From: Irineochytrium annulatum
Taxonomy: Eukaryota > Chytridiomycota > Chytridiomycetes > Chytridiales > Chytridiaceae
Assembly: GCA_027600665.1 (NCBI GenBank)
Contig: JADGJL010000010.1
Coordinates: 62,001-126,000 of the forward strand
Direction of reading: 5' to 3'
Length of the DNA stretch: 64,000 nt
Made by a program: the position numbers and the translations under genes. This document shows, piece by piece, positions 1 to 9,456 of the stretch; within the stretch, counting starts at the first letter, position 1; every line of letters starts with the position of its first letter. Under the pieces are notes generated by a model that saw only the letters and a list, made by a program, of their open reading frames with translations, searched no databases and was not told where the DNA came from.

Positions 1-969
1 AATGAGACAGAGAGTGGGAAAGGACATCAGGAAGATCTAACGCAGATGAATGATTGGATCTGGGAACGGAAGTATGAGATTGACTCTCTGGCTTATCCAA
101 TTCAGCTCAGTTATCTCCTGTGGAAGAACACGGGAAGAACAACTCAATTCAATGATACGTTCCGCAAAGCAACCCAGATTATCATGCAGTTATGGCAAGT
201 GGAGCAGCATCATGAGACGAAATCACCCTACACGTTCCAACGTCTGGATGCGCCCGAAACCGATACGCTCAGCCGAGATGGACGAGGTACTGAAACAGCC
301 TATACAGGCATGACATGGTCGGGATTCCGTCCCAGCGATGATCGCTGTGAATATGGCTATCTTATACCATCCAATATGTTCGCTGTTGTGGCGCTGAGAT
401 ATCTACAGGAAATTGCCGAAGTCGTGTTCGAGGATAAAGGGCTGTTAGCAACTGCTCAGCAGTTGGAGGAACAGATCAACCAAGGTATTCAGGATTATGG
501 TACTGTCGAACATCCGGAATATGGCACCATATATGCGTACGAAACCGACGGGAAAGGCAATCACAATCTGATGGATGATGCCAATGTACCAAGCCTGCTG
601 TCTTTACCTTATCTCGGATATGTTGATGAGAACGACGAGGTGTATCAGAATACACGCCGATTCATTCTATCCTCACACAACCCGTATTTCTATGAGGGAA
701 CAGCAGCAGCTGGAATCGGTAGTCCACATACACCGGATGGGTACATCTGGCATATCGCTTTATCGATGCAGGGGCTGACTACAACGGATCGCAACGAAAA
801 ACTGCGATTGCTCCAGCTTATCCAACAGACGGATGCGGGCACCGGCCTTACCCATGAAGGCTTTTCGGCTAACGATCCACATGAGTATACCCGCCCATGG
901 TTTTCATGGTCCAACATGCTCTTTAGTGAACTGATGATGGATTATTGCGGATTCCGCGTAGAGAAATAG
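1..969 (+). CDS. GH125 exo-alpha-1,6-mannosidase, C-terminal part (5' end outside window)
   Basis: The reading frame is open from base 1 with no start, so the gene begins upstream; 322 residues are visible of a family usually a little over 400 long. The stretch WERKYEIDSL near the beginning and the DDANVPSLLSLPY and SSHNPYF segments match glycoside hydrolase family 125, metal-independent alpha-mannosidases that trim non-reducing alpha-1,6-mannose. There is no sign of a signal peptide in the visible part, fitting a cytoplasmic enzyme that works on imported mannosides. It stands first of five genes whose last member is a GH38 mannosidase, with a sugar ABC importer between them, which supports the assignment. 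The ATG at 46 lies inside the domain and is not a plausible start. Confidence 0.88.
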   Translation, partial: NETESGKGHQEDLTQMNDWIWERKYEIDSLAYPIQLSYLLWKNTGRTTQFNDTFRKATQIIMQLWQVEQHHETKSPYTFQRLDAPETDTLSRDGRGTETAYTGMTWSGFRPSDDRCEYGYLIPSNMFAVVALRYLQEIAEVVFEDKGLLATAQQLEEQINQGIQDYGTVEHPEYGTIYAYETDGKGNHNLMDDANVPSLLSLPYLGYVDENDEVYQNTRRFILSSHNPYFYEGTAAAGIGSPHTPDGYIWHIALSMQGLTTTDRNEKLRLLQLIQQTDAGTGLTHEGFSANDPHEYTRPWFSWSNMLFSELMMDYCGFRVEK

Positions 970-1065
970 GATTACGCACAGAAATAGATAGGAAAGCAAG
1001 AGAGAACCTGCGAGTACATCATAACGTTCGGAGTTCGTTGAATTCCGACAAGAGGAGAGCGAACC

Positions 1066-2445
1066 ATGAGAAAAATATCTTTGAAAATGCCGGTAGCAGC
1101 AGTTATGACATCCTTGCTCATTCTAACGACAGCCTGTTCAGGCGGAAGTTCAAGTACAGGCACAACCAGTGATGGCAAGAAGGAAGTAACCGTATCGTTC
1201 CGTTCTTCAGGATCTGAAGATACACTTACGAAGTTTTTCCAATCCGGATTGGTGGATCAATTCGAGAAAGAAAATCCAGATATCAAAATCAACATTGCTC
1301 CTGTATTGGCAAGTGAAGGTGATTATACGTCCAAAATGGTTTTGCAGATGAAATCGCCTGACACGGCGCCTGATGTTATTGCCGAAGATACATCTATTAT
1401 CAAATCCGATGCTGCTGCGGGATATCTGGAGCCGCTGGATACACAGGTTCAGGGCTGGTCCGATTGGGAAGAACACATCATCGACAACCTGAAGGCAGGG
1501 GTTACGGGTGAAGATGGCAAGGTATACGGTGTTCCGGCTACCTCGGATACACGCGGGATCTGGTACAACAAGGAATTGTTTCAACAGGCAGGTCTGGAAG
1601 TTCCATTCAAACCTGCAAGCTGGGCAGAAGTACTCGAAGCAGCACGTACCATCAAGCAAAAACTGCCAGGTGTGACACCGCTTAATATGATCGTGGGCAA
1701 AGCAAACGGTGAAGGGGTTACCATGCAGACGCTGGAAATGCTGCTCTATGGTACGGCAGACACATTGTATGACGATACCAGCAAGAAATGGGTCGTGAAC
1801 AGCCCGGGCCTTCTGGATTCTTTCAAATTCATAGATCAAGTGTTCAACACGGATAAAACAGGTCCGACCATGCAGGTCGCCTTGAATGGACAAGCTGGCA
1901 GTATTGCATTCCAGCAACAGTTCCCGCAAGACAAACTGGCGATGGCTGTAGATGGTAGCTGGGCAGGTTCGACATGGGCCGAGAACGGTGCTGCTCCAAT
2001 TGCCAACGTCGAAGAGAAAATAGGTTTTGCGCCATTCCCGACACAAAATGGGGAAGCACCTGGAGCAACGACGATGTCTGGAGGATGGGCTTGGTCTGTT
2101 CCTGCACAAGCGAAGAACAAGGAAGAAGCTTGGAAATTTATCGAGTTTCTGATGAATAAGGAAAATGCGACTGCACGCGTAATAGCGGAAGGCAGCCTCA
2201 GTCCACGTAATGATTCCACAGAAGTTGAAGGGTATACGGATCGTCCATATACCAAAGAAGCACAGGAACTCTTGAATGTGGCTCACTTCCGTCCGGCGAA
2301 CGATCAGTATGCAACGGTATCCGCACAATTGCAAAGTATCGTAGAGAGTATTGCCTCTGGCAAGCTGACGCCGGAAGACGGAATTACGCAATTGAAGGAC
2401 AACGTATCCCGCTCCCTTGGCGCGGACAGCATCGAAGAGAAATAA
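1066..2445 (+). CDS. Sugar ABC transporter substrate-binding lipoprotein
   Basis: This 459-residue protein starts with a positively charged n-region, a hydrophobic stretch and a lipobox (LTTAC, Cys at about residue 24), so it should be lipid-anchored outside the membrane. A Ser/Gly/Thr-rich linker follows, then a family 1 solute-binding fold of the maltose/oligosaccharide type. The ATG is preceded by an AAGAGGAGAG ribosome binding site. Two MalF/MalG-type permeases follow, and mannosidases flank the set, so mannose-containing oligosaccharides are the likely ligand (inference). No ATPase is encoded here; Firmicutes sugar importers of this kind usually share an MsmX-type ATPase encoded elsewhere. 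Confidence 0.9.
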   Translation: MRKISLKMPVAAVMTSLLILTTACSGGSSSTGTTSDGKKEVTVSFRSSGSEDTLTKFFQSGLVDQFEKENPDIKINIAPVLASEGDYTSKMVLQMKSPDTAPDVIAEDTSIIKSDAAAGYLEPLDTQVQGWSDWEEHIIDNLKAGVTGEDGKVYGVPATSDTRGIWYNKELFQQAGLEVPFKPASWAEVLEAARTIKQKLPGVTPLNMIVGKANGEGVTMQTLEMLLYGTADTLYDDTSKKWVVNSPGLLDSFKFIDQVFNTDKTGPTMQVALNGQAGSIAFQQQFPQDKLAMAVDGSWAGSTWAENGAAPIANVEEKIGFAPFPTQNGEAPGATTMSGGWAWSVPAQAKNKEEAWKFIEFLMNKENATARVIAEGSLSPRNDSTEVEGYTDRPYTKEAQELLNVAHFRPANDQYATVSAQLQSIVESIASGKLTPEDGITQLKDNVSRSLGADSIEEK

Positions 2446-2512
2446 GGATATCGATATATTCGGAGGGGGAGGAACAATCTCCCCTTTTTCCGGTTCGAAT
2501 GGAGAGTGACTT

Positions 2513-3379
2513 ATGAAAAGGAAAGCACCAGGCTCATTTCTGTTTCTCATGCCTTCCGTACTGTTATTACTCGTGTTTTTCATTGTTCCCATCATTCTGA
2601 CGATCTGCTTTGCCTTTACGAATATGGCTCTGACCGGGGCGGCAGCCAAGAGTCTGGAGTTCGTCGGATTTCAGAATTTCATTAATATGTTCCATGATCC
2701 GGACTTCCGCATTAGTGTCTGGCGTACGCTGGTCTTTCTCATCTTCTCCGCAGTGATTGGTCAGGTATTGCTTGGGTTCATTCTGGCTCTTCTAATGAAG
2801 GAAAAAAATGTGACGTTCCGCCGGGTCATTGGCATCATCGTCATTGCTGGCTGGGTGACACCCGAGATTGTGGTGGCATTCTGTATGGTTGCCTTTTTCA
2901 GTGACAATGGTTCATTGAATCAGATTCTTGGCTGGTTTGGGGCGAATCCGATCTCCTGGTTGTTCAGTTTCCCAATGGTGAGTGTCATTATCGCGAATAT
3001 TTGGCACGGCACAGCCTTTTCGATGATGGTCTACCAATCGGCTCTGGATGATATTCCGAAGGAAGTCGAAGAAGCTGCCATTATTGACAGTGCTACAGGG
3101 TTCCAGATCGTCAGACACATTACAATTCCAATGGTAAAAGGGTCGATCGTGACCAACATGATGTTGGTTACCCTACAGACACTGGGTGTGTTCACGCTGA
3201 TCTATACGATGACCGGTGGTGGCCCGGGTACTTCGACACAAACCTTGCCAATCTTCATGTACAACCAGGCCTTTGTGAATTATCAGTTTGGATACGGTAC
3301 AGCCATATCGCTGGTTCTGCTGTTCATCGGTATCATCGCCAGCCTGTTCTACATGCGATCCATGAAAGTGAAAGTGTAA
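2513..3379 (+). CDS. Sugar ABC transporter permease, MalF/UgpA type
   Basis: A 288-residue integral membrane protein with about six hydrophobic segments, the first near residues 8-30. The conserved cytoplasmic EAA loop is visible around EVEEAAIIDSATGFQIVRHI, which contacts the ATPase. The ATG follows a GGAGAGTGACTT spacer region. It sits 67 bp after the binding protein and 22 bp before the second permease, as expected for a heteromeric importer. The substrate is inferred from the flanking mannosidases. Confidence 0.9.
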   Translation: MKRKAPGSFLFLMPSVLLLLVFFIVPIILTICFAFTNMALTGAAAKSLEFVGFQNFINMFHDPDFRISVWRTLVFLIFSAVIGQVLLGFILALLMKEKNVTFRRVIGIIVIAGWVTPEIVVAFCMVAFFSDNGSLNQILGWFGANPISWLFSFPMVSVIIANIWHGTAFSMMVYQSALDDIPKEVEEAAIIDSATGFQIVRHITIPMVKGSIVTNMMLVTLQTLGVFTLIYTMTGGGPGTSTQTLPIFMYNQAFVNYQFGYGTAISLVLLFIGIIASLFYMRSMKVKV

Positions 3380-3401
3380 CCATGAAGGAGGTTCGATCCC
3401 T

Positions 3402-4226
3402 ATGGTCAAACATGGGCTTCAACGTAAAATCCAGTACGGGATTCTAGTCTTTCTAGGGCTCTGTTTTTTATTGCCGCTGCTCTGGATTATCTTGGCTTCA
3501 TTTGATCCGAACGCACAGCAGGGCATCAAAATGCCCAGTACCTGGACCATTCAAAATTTCAAGGATGTACTGGGGGATGCGAGCAATCTTCGTTCATTCG
3601 GTGTCGGCCTGATTCTGTCGGGAGGGCAAGCGATATTGGTTGTGTTGGTATCGGTTCTTGCTGCCTATCCATTATCCCGATACGAGATGAGATTTAAAAA
3701 GAGCTTCCTGTTATCCATTCTGTTCATGACAGCTCTTCCGATTACGGCCGTGATGGTTCCGGTATTTCAAATGTTTCTGTTCTTCAAAATGCAAAATAGC
3801 ATCATTGCCACCATGCTGTTCCTGACCGCATCTTCACTTCCTTACGGTATCTGGATGATGAAAAACTTCATGGATTCGGTGCCCATTGATCTGGAAGAAT
3901 CGGCATGGATTGATGGCGCGTCCGTCTGGAATGGCTTGAGACGAATCGTAGCACCATTGATGTTGCCAGGTATTGCAACGATAGCGATATTTACCTTTTC
4001 GGGAAGTTGGGGCAACTTCTTCGTGCCATATATCCTGCTCCAGACACCGGAGAAACTTCCGGCATCGGTCACGATCTATCAATTCTTCGGCAGCCACGGT
4101 ATGGTTGAATACGGCAGATTGGCTGCATTTTCACTACTTTATACGATGCCTTCGGTTGTGCTATATATCTTCTCCCAGCGTTACATGTCCAAAGGCTTCA
4201 GCATGGGCGGGGCAACCAAAGGTTAA
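3402..4226 (+). CDS. Sugar ABC transporter permease, MalG/UgpE type
   Basis: A 274-residue membrane protein of the MalG/UgpE class with about six membrane segments, the first at roughly residues 11-33. The EAA loop is seen as DLEESAWIDGASVWNGLRRI. An AAGGAGG ribosome binding site lies just upstream of the ATG. It pairs with the MalF-type permease immediately before it and is followed 18 bp later by the GH38 gene, so transport and hydrolysis are coupled in one transcript. Confidence 0.9.
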   Translation: MVKHGLQRKIQYGILVFLGLCFLLPLLWIILASFDPNAQQGIKMPSTWTIQNFKDVLGDASNLRSFGVGLILSGGQAILVVLVSVLAAYPLSRYEMRFKKSFLLSILFMTALPITAVMVPVFQMFLFFKMQNSIIATMLFLTASSLPYGIWMMKNFMDSVPIDLEESAWIDGASVWNGLRRIVAPLMLPGIATIAIFTFSGSWGNFFVPYILLQTPEKLPASVTIYQFFGSHGMVEYGRLAAFSLLYTMPSVVLYIFSQRYMSKGFSMGGATKG

Positions 4227-4244
4227 TGACAGGAGGTACGCAAC

Positions 4245-7037
4245 ATGACAACCAAAAAGACGGCACATCTCATCTCGCATACCCATTGGGACCGGGAATG
4301 GTATATGCCTTATGAACATCATCATGTTCTTCTCATTGAGCTGATGGATAAACTGCTGGATACGCTCGATCAGGACCCGGAATATCGTTATTTCCATCTG
4401 GATGGGCAGACGATTATTCGTGAGGATTATTTGCAGGTTCGGCCTGAACAACAGGAGAGACTTGACCGCTATATTCGTGAAGGACGCATTCATTTTGGCC
4501 CATGGTATGTGTTACAGGATGAGTTTCTGACCAGCAGCGAGGCCAACTTGCGAAATCTGCTCATCGGTCATCGTGATGCTCGTCCATTCGGTGTGATATC
4601 CAAGACGGGGTACTTCCCTGACTCATTCGGAAATATGGGACAGGCACCGCAGATTCTGCAACAGGCGGACATTCATAACGCGATCTTCGGGCGCGGGGTA
4701 AAGCCTACCGGATTCAATAATGCCGTGGTTGATGCGGATAGTTACGAGTCTCCCTATTCCGAGATGATCTGGCGTTCGCCGGATGGCTCGGAAGTGCTCG
4801 GTATTTTGTTCGCGAATTGGTACTGCAATGGGATGGAAGTTCCGGTTGATCCTGAGAAAGCTCAAGTATACTGGGATAAAAATCTGGAGGATGCCGAGAA
4901 ATTCGCCTCTACTCCACATCTGTTGTTCATGAATGGTTGTGATCATCAGCCGATCCAGACGGATCTTCCTGAGGCTTTACGCACGGCGGCCGCGTTGTAT
5001 CCGGATGTGGAATTTATTCAATCCAATTTTGACGATTACATTGAGGCGGTTACGAAAGATGTCCCTGAAAATCTGGCGACCATTGAAGGTGAACTTCGCA
5101 GTCAGCATACGGATGGTTGGGGAACACTGGTGAACACGGCATCCGCACGGGTTTATCTGAAACAGTTGAATCAGCAGGGGCAGACGTTGCTCGAAAAAGT
5201 AGCTGAACCACTGGCCGCCATGGCCCATGTAGCCGGGGTTAAAGATTATCCGCATCATCTGTTAACACATGCTTGGAAGATGCTGATGCAGAACCACCCG
5301 CATGATAGCATCTGCGGATGCAGTGTGGATGAGGTTCACCGTGAGATGGTGACCCGCTTCGCCAAGAGCAGACAGCTTGCAGAGAAATTGGTTTCCCAGA
5401 GCGCGCAAGCGATTGCTGAATCCATTCGTGCGCAACCTGCTGAGGCTTGGGGAGAGGAAGCCGTGCCGTTCACTGTATTCAACACGAGTGGGTGGAATCG
5501 AAATGGCATCATGGAGATGGATCTTATTGTGGACAAAGCCTTTTTCCCGGAAGGGCCTAATCCTCAGGCACTTGCACAGAAGGTGGAAAAAGATGCACTG
5601 CCAGCATATCAACTGGTCGATTCGGATGGACACGCGTACTCGGCTGAAATCAAGGATCTGGGTGCGCATTTCGGTTATGAACTTCCGAAGGATCGCTTCC
5701 GACAGCCTTATATGGCTCGTAAAGTTAGAGTGACTTTCCAGGCGGTGGATGTACCTTCGTTGGGTTATAAGACGTATGCTCTTATTCCAGTTCAGAAGCA
5801 AACAGAGATTGCTGAAGTGCCCGCTACGAGCGAACTCGTTCAGGTTCAGGGAATGATGATGGAAAACGGTCATTTGCGGGTGACGATTGAAGAGAATGGT
5901 ACGGCAACGATTGAAGATAAGATCTCCGGTGCTGTATACAGGGGCTTGAATTCATATGAAAATACCGGTGATATCGGCAATGAATACGTCTATCGTCAGC
6001 CTGACGGAGAGATGACGCTGACCACGAATCATCTGAAGGCAGACCTGCGGATCGTGGAGCAATCTCCGTATCGTGCAGTCATGGAGAGTGTATTACACTG
6101 GGACATTCCTGCTGGAGCAGATGAACTGTTCGAGCTGGAGAAGCGCCAAATGGTTCCTTTTACAGAACGGAAGGCACAGCGGGTGAAGAACACTGTTCCG
6201 CTGGTAATTACGACAACGTATACGCTGGAAGCAGGCAGTAATATGGTCAAAGTAAAATCTGAATTTAACAATCAGGCCAAGGATCATCGGCTGCGTGCAC
6301 TCTTTCCATCCGGACTGGTGACAGAGGAACATTATGCAGATTCCATCTTTGAGGTTGCCAAACGTTCGAACACACCAGCCAAGGAATGGGTGAATCCGAG
6401 TAATGCGCAGCATCAGCAAACCTTTGTACATGTGACGGATGGTGACCGTGGCTTGATGATTGCAAACAAAGGGCTGAATGAATACGAGATTTTACAGCAT
6501 GAAGAGGGCAGTGCGATTGCGGTAACGCTACTGCGTGCCTCTTCGGAGCTGGGAGACTGGGGCGTGTTCGAGACACCGGAAGCCCAATGTCTGGGACAAC
6601 AGAGTGTGGAATATGCGATTATTCCATTTGCAGGGGATGCAGCACAGTCAGGCGCATGTGCTTCCGCATATATGTATCCCATTCCGTGGACGACTGTGCA
6701 GCTAGGATCATTAGCACGCACTTTTGAGTGGGAAGGTCATGCCGGAGCTGATGGGCAGAAGGTGGAGTTGCCTCTGTCGAAGCAATGGTTAGCGTGGAAT
6801 ACACAAAGTTCGTCACTAGCCTTCTCCACATTGAAGATCGCGGAAGAAACCGGAGATGTGATTGCTCGCTGGTATAATCTGAACTCCGAATCCGTTGAAT
6901 TGAACGTTCAGCCTGGATTCGAGTGCGCCTCTGTCTATGAGAGCGATGTGCTGGAACGGGTCAAGCACACGTTGGATGGAGACAGCCAGACGGTATCCGG
7001 ATACAAGATCGTTACGCAAGGGTATACGTTACGTTGA
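4245..7037 (+). CDS. GH38 alpha-mannosidase
   Basis: A 930-residue protein that begins with the family 38 signature HTHWDREWY (residues 12-20), where His and Asp ligate the catalytic zinc. DSFGNMGQAPQIL around residue 126 contains the region of the catalytic nucleophile, and HPHDSICGCSVDEVH is the conserved central motif. Length and order (N-terminal catalytic barrel, three-helix bundle, long beta-rich C-terminal part) fit bacterial MngB-like enzymes. No signal peptide is seen, so it should act on imported alpha-mannosides or their phosphates. It is the last gene before a strong terminator. Exact linkage specificity cannot be read from the sequence. Confidence 0.92.
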   Translation: MTTKKTAHLISHTHWDREWYMPYEHHHVLLIELMDKLLDTLDQDPEYRYFHLDGQTIIREDYLQVRPEQQERLDRYIREGRIHFGPWYVLQDEFLTSSEANLRNLLIGHRDARPFGVISKTGYFPDSFGNMGQAPQILQQADIHNAIFGRGVKPTGFNNAVVDADSYESPYSEMIWRSPDGSEVLGILFANWYCNGMEVPVDPEKAQVYWDKNLEDAEKFASTPHLLFMNGCDHQPIQTDLPEALRTAAALYPDVEFIQSNFDDYIEAVTKDVPENLATIEGELRSQHTDGWGTLVNTASARVYLKQLNQQGQTLLEKVAEPLAAMAHVAGVKDYPHHLLTHAWKMLMQNHPHDSICGCSVDEVHREMVTRFAKSRQLAEKLVSQSAQAIAESIRAQPAEAWGEEAVPFTVFNTSGWNRNGIMEMDLIVDKAFFPEGPNPQALAQKVEKDALPAYQLVDSDGHAYSAEIKDLGAHFGYELPKDRFRQPYMARKVRVTFQAVDVPSLGYKTYALIPVQKQTEIAEVPATSELVQVQGMMMENGHLRVTIEENGTATIEDKISGAVYRGLNSYENTGDIGNEYVYRQPDGEMTLTTNHLKADLRIVEQSPYRAVMESVLHWDIPAGADELFELEKRQMVPFTERKAQRVKNTVPLVITTTYTLEAGSNMVKVKSEFNNQAKDHRLRALFPSGLVTEEHYADSIFEVAKRSNTPAKEWVNPSNAQHQQTFVHVTDGDRGLMIANKGLNEYEILQHEEGSAIAVTLLRASSELGDWGVFETPEAQCLGQQSVEYAIIPFAGDAAQSGACASAYMYPIPWTTVQLGSLARTFEWEGHAGADGQKVELPLSKQWLAWNTQSSSLAFSTLKIAEETGDVIARWYNLNSESVELNVQPGFECASVYESDVLERVKHTLDGDSQTVSGYKIVTQGYTLR

Positions 7038-7064
7038 GTTAATGTTTGAACATTATTATCTTAG

Positions 7065-7102
7065 AAACCTCCTGTTCGCGGTAGCGTGGACAGGAGGTTT
7101 TT
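7065..7102 (+). terminator. Rho-independent terminator of the mannoside operon
   Basis: The arms AAACCTCCTGTTC and GACAGGAGGTTTTT form a stem of about 12 bp around a short loop, followed by a T tract, 28 bp after the GH38 stop. Confidence 0.85.
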
Positions 7103-7262
7103 GTCATGTGCCCCTGCACCAAAGCGTTATGATGAATCAATATCATATGATATTTATGTCGTGATTTTATACGTTTATTGTCGTGAGTTTCTATTAAAAA
7201 TACATGAAGTCTGTGATAACTTATAGATAAATGTCAGAATATTATATAAGATGAATGTAACA

Positions 7263-7440
7263 TTTACATGTAAACGAAGAGTGCAGAACCAATCTGTAGA
7301 AGCGGAGCGTTCACCTAAAAGCTTTCTGAAAGAAAGCTCCACCGGAAGCATACGCTATCCCCGGATTTTCTCCATTAGGAAAAGATTCAAAAAATACGGG
7401 GATAACAGTGATCTGAAGATGGTACTGCAATCGGAGTGGC
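7263..7440 (+). repeat. Intergenic palindromic repeat element, copy 1
   Basis: This element fills most of the 454-bp gap between the GH38 gene and the next oxidoreductase. In order it holds the perfect palindrome TTTACATGTAAA (7263-7274), the stretch GAAGCGGAGCGTT, a hairpin AGCTTTC/GAAAGCT (7320-7338), and long arms TATCCCCGGATTTT (from 7356) and AAAAATACGGGGATA (7390-7404). The same order of words occurs in reverse orientation at 54663-54795. A 77-codon frame at 7251-7484 lies over it but looks non-coding. The element ends about 50 bp before the GTG of the next gene, so it may also be part of that gene's leader. Confidence 0.65.
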
Positions 7441-7491
7441 TCAGTGTAAATTTTACAGGTTCAGCTTATATCCTTTGGAGGTAAAACAACA

Positions 7492-8496
7492 GTGACCATT
7501 CGAATTGGGAAAATTAGCTTGTGGCATGTTCACGCATGGGATTACATCAAGCAGGCACAGGAACATGAGGATACAGTCATCGCCGCTGTGTGGGATGAAG
7601 ATGCCAAGCGGGGACAGGAAGCGGCTGAACGTTTAAACGTACCATTCTATGCTTCACTCGAAGATATGCTGGCTAAGGATGACATCGATGCCGTTATTGT
7701 AGATGCGCCAACCCGCATCCATGAAGAAGTGATCACCGCTGCTGCAAAAGCAGGGAAACACATCTTTACGGAGAAAGTTATTGCAGCTACACAAGCGGAA
7801 TCCAACAGAATCCTTGGTGAGGTAGAGGCAAACAAAGTCAAGATGACAGTCTCCTTACCACGTCTGAATGCAGGGTATACACTCACGATTCAGGATGTAC
7901 TTAACCAGGGATTGCTTGGCAAAGTGACTTATGTTAGAGCACGTTTATCGCATGATGGAGCGATTTCGAACTGGTTACCTGAACACTTCTATGATCTGAA
8001 GGATTGTCAGGGCGGTGCACTGATTGATCTGGGCTGCCATCCAATGTATCTGGCCAAATTGTTTCTGGGTCAGGAAGTAACAGCGGTTAATGCGAACTTC
8101 GGATACATTACAGGCAAAGAAGTGGAAGATAATGCAGTTGCAACCTTGTTTACGGATTCCGGAGCAGTTGGTGTTGTTGAAGCTGGTTTTGTAAATAGCC
8201 ATTCTCCGTTTACAATTGAGGTTCATGGTACGGAAGGCACCCTTCTCTACGGGACACCTGATGATAAGCTGTTGATTCGTACAAAAGCAGCACAGGGTCA
8301 GTATGAAGAATGGACTGAACTTCCTTTGGCAGACAAAAGGGAAAGCGCATTCAATCAATGGGTTGCACATATACAAAATGATACGGATGCAACGGAAAAC
8401 GTGCAGATCGCTATGGAGCTGACCCGGTTGATGGAAGCTGCGAATCTCTCTAACAAGGAAGGGCGCAGAATCACTCTGAGTGAGTTGAAGGGTTAG
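7492..8496 (+). CDS. Gfo/Idh/MocA family NAD(P)-dependent oxidoreductase
   Basis: A 334-residue protein with an N-terminal Rossmann fold (IRIGKISLWHVHAWDYIKQA) and the family's DDIDAVIVDAPT and GKHIFTEK segments, followed by an alpha/beta C-terminal domain. The usual EKP motif reads EKV here. The start is GTG, chosen because TTGGAGG lies 9 bp upstream. Members oxidise or reduce sugars, inositols or their derivatives; the substrate cannot be read. It forms a three-gene unit with an AraC regulator and a second, distinct family member, probably a carbohydrate-use operon. Confidence 0.85.
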   Translation: MTIRIGKISLWHVHAWDYIKQAQEHEDTVIAAVWDEDAKRGQEAAERLNVPFYASLEDMLAKDDIDAVIVDAPTRIHEEVITAAAKAGKHIFTEKVIAATQAESNRILGEVEANKVKMTVSLPRLNAGYTLTIQDVLNQGLLGKVTYVRARLSHDGAISNWLPEHFYDLKDCQGGALIDLGCHPMYLAKLFLGQEVTAVNANFGYITGKEVEDNAVATLFTDSGAVGVVEAGFVNSHSPFTIEVHGTEGTLLYGTPDDKLLIRTKAAQGQYEEWTELPLADKRESAFNQWVAHIQNDTDATENVQIAMELTRLMEAANLSNKEGRRITLSELKG

Positions 8497-8520
8497 GTTT
8501 TATGAAGGAGGTATGCAAAC

Positions 8521-9444
8521 TTGAGCCTGTATCCTTATGAGAAAATGCTTGAACGGCAGGATCTCCTAGAGAGACTGGATATTGCAATGGTGTGGGGACA
8601 TTATGAGATTCGCGTAATGCGATTTCATCTGACTTCTTTTCCAGCGGGCCGAGTTGTGGATTTCCATAATCATGCGGAGTTTGAATTTCATTTTATCCCG
8701 AGAGGCAAAGGTAAGGTTATTCTCGATGAACAGACACATGCACTCTCGGAAGGTATGCTGTATTTGACCGGTCCGGGTGTCGTTCATTATCAGGAGGCGG
8801 ACGCCAAAGAGGATATGGATGAACTCTGTCTTCATGTGGATATCGTTCACAAGCCAAGAGAGCATGTCGATCCTTGGGAAGCCGCTGAATCTGAGGAGAC
8901 GATTGAAAAGCTGAGAACGCTTCCGCATACTCCGGTGAATGATTATCATCGCGCGATGCATTGTTTTTTGGAAGCCTATGAGGCATGTGATCAGAAATTA
9001 TTAGGTTATTATACATCAATCAAGCAGCTGGTCATTAGCATATTACTCAAAACCGTGCGAGCATACGACACCGGTGGGAATCGACCGGAAGCCCCTGTTC
9101 GGGATATGTCGGCGTATCGTTATGAGTATGCAGTGCAGTATATGGAGGCGAATCATCCTACAGTAGTCACGCTGGAGCATGTAGCTGAGAAACTTCATAT
9201 CAGCAGCAGACAATTGCAGAGAATCTTCTATCAAGTACAGCCTGAGATGCCGTTCAGCCGCGTACTGGAGGATATTCGTCTGCGGGCCGTGTGCCGTAAT
9301 CTGGAGGAAAGTAACATATCCATCGAACAGATCGCTCTCGCTTCAGGCTTCAATAATGCCAACTATTTGCATGCTGTATTTCGTAAACGTCTGGGGATGA
9401 CCCCGTCGGCATTTCGTAAAATGAAACAACCAATACTTAAGTGA
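8521..9444 (+). CDS. AraC family transcriptional regulator with cupin sensor domain
   Basis: A 307-residue protein. The first part contains a cupin-like beta barrel (VDFHNHAEFEFHFIPRGKG), the likely sugar sensor; the last ~100 residues form the double helix-turn-helix of AraC/XylS proteins (LEHVAEKLHISSRQLQRIF and IEQIALASGFNNANYLHAVF). It begins with TTG, supported by GAAGGAGGT 10 bp upstream. It sits between two Gfo/Idh/MocA genes, 24 bp after the first and 12 bp before the second, so it probably controls this unit. Confidence 0.9.
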   Translation: MSLYPYEKMLERQDLLERLDIAMVWGHYEIRVMRFHLTSFPAGRVVDFHNHAEFEFHFIPRGKGKVILDEQTHALSEGMLYLTGPGVVHYQEADAKEDMDELCLHVDIVHKPREHVDPWEAAESEETIEKLRTLPHTPVNDYHRAMHCFLEAYEACDQKLLGYYTSIKQLVISILLKTVRAYDTGGNRPEAPVRDMSAYRYEYAVQYMEANHPTVVTLEHVAEKLHISSRQLQRIFYQVQPEMPFSRVLEDIRLRAVCRNLEESNISIEQIALASGFNNANYLHAVFRKRLGMTPSAFRKMKQPILK

Positions 9445-9456
9445 GGGTGAATATAT

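Noticed and set aside
1207..2649. 480-codon open frame on the reverse strand
   Set aside because: It lies antisense to the sugar-binding lipoprotein, which has clear domains and a signal; the reverse product has no motif and is rich in Cys and Arg as shadow frames often are.
5262..5873. 203-codon reverse frame inside the GH38 gene
   Set aside because: Shadow of a well-supported catalytic gene, with no start signal or domain.
7251..7484. 77-codon frame upstream of the Gfo/Idh gene
   Set aside because: It lies over the palindromic repeat element, has no ribosome binding site and no protein-like motif.
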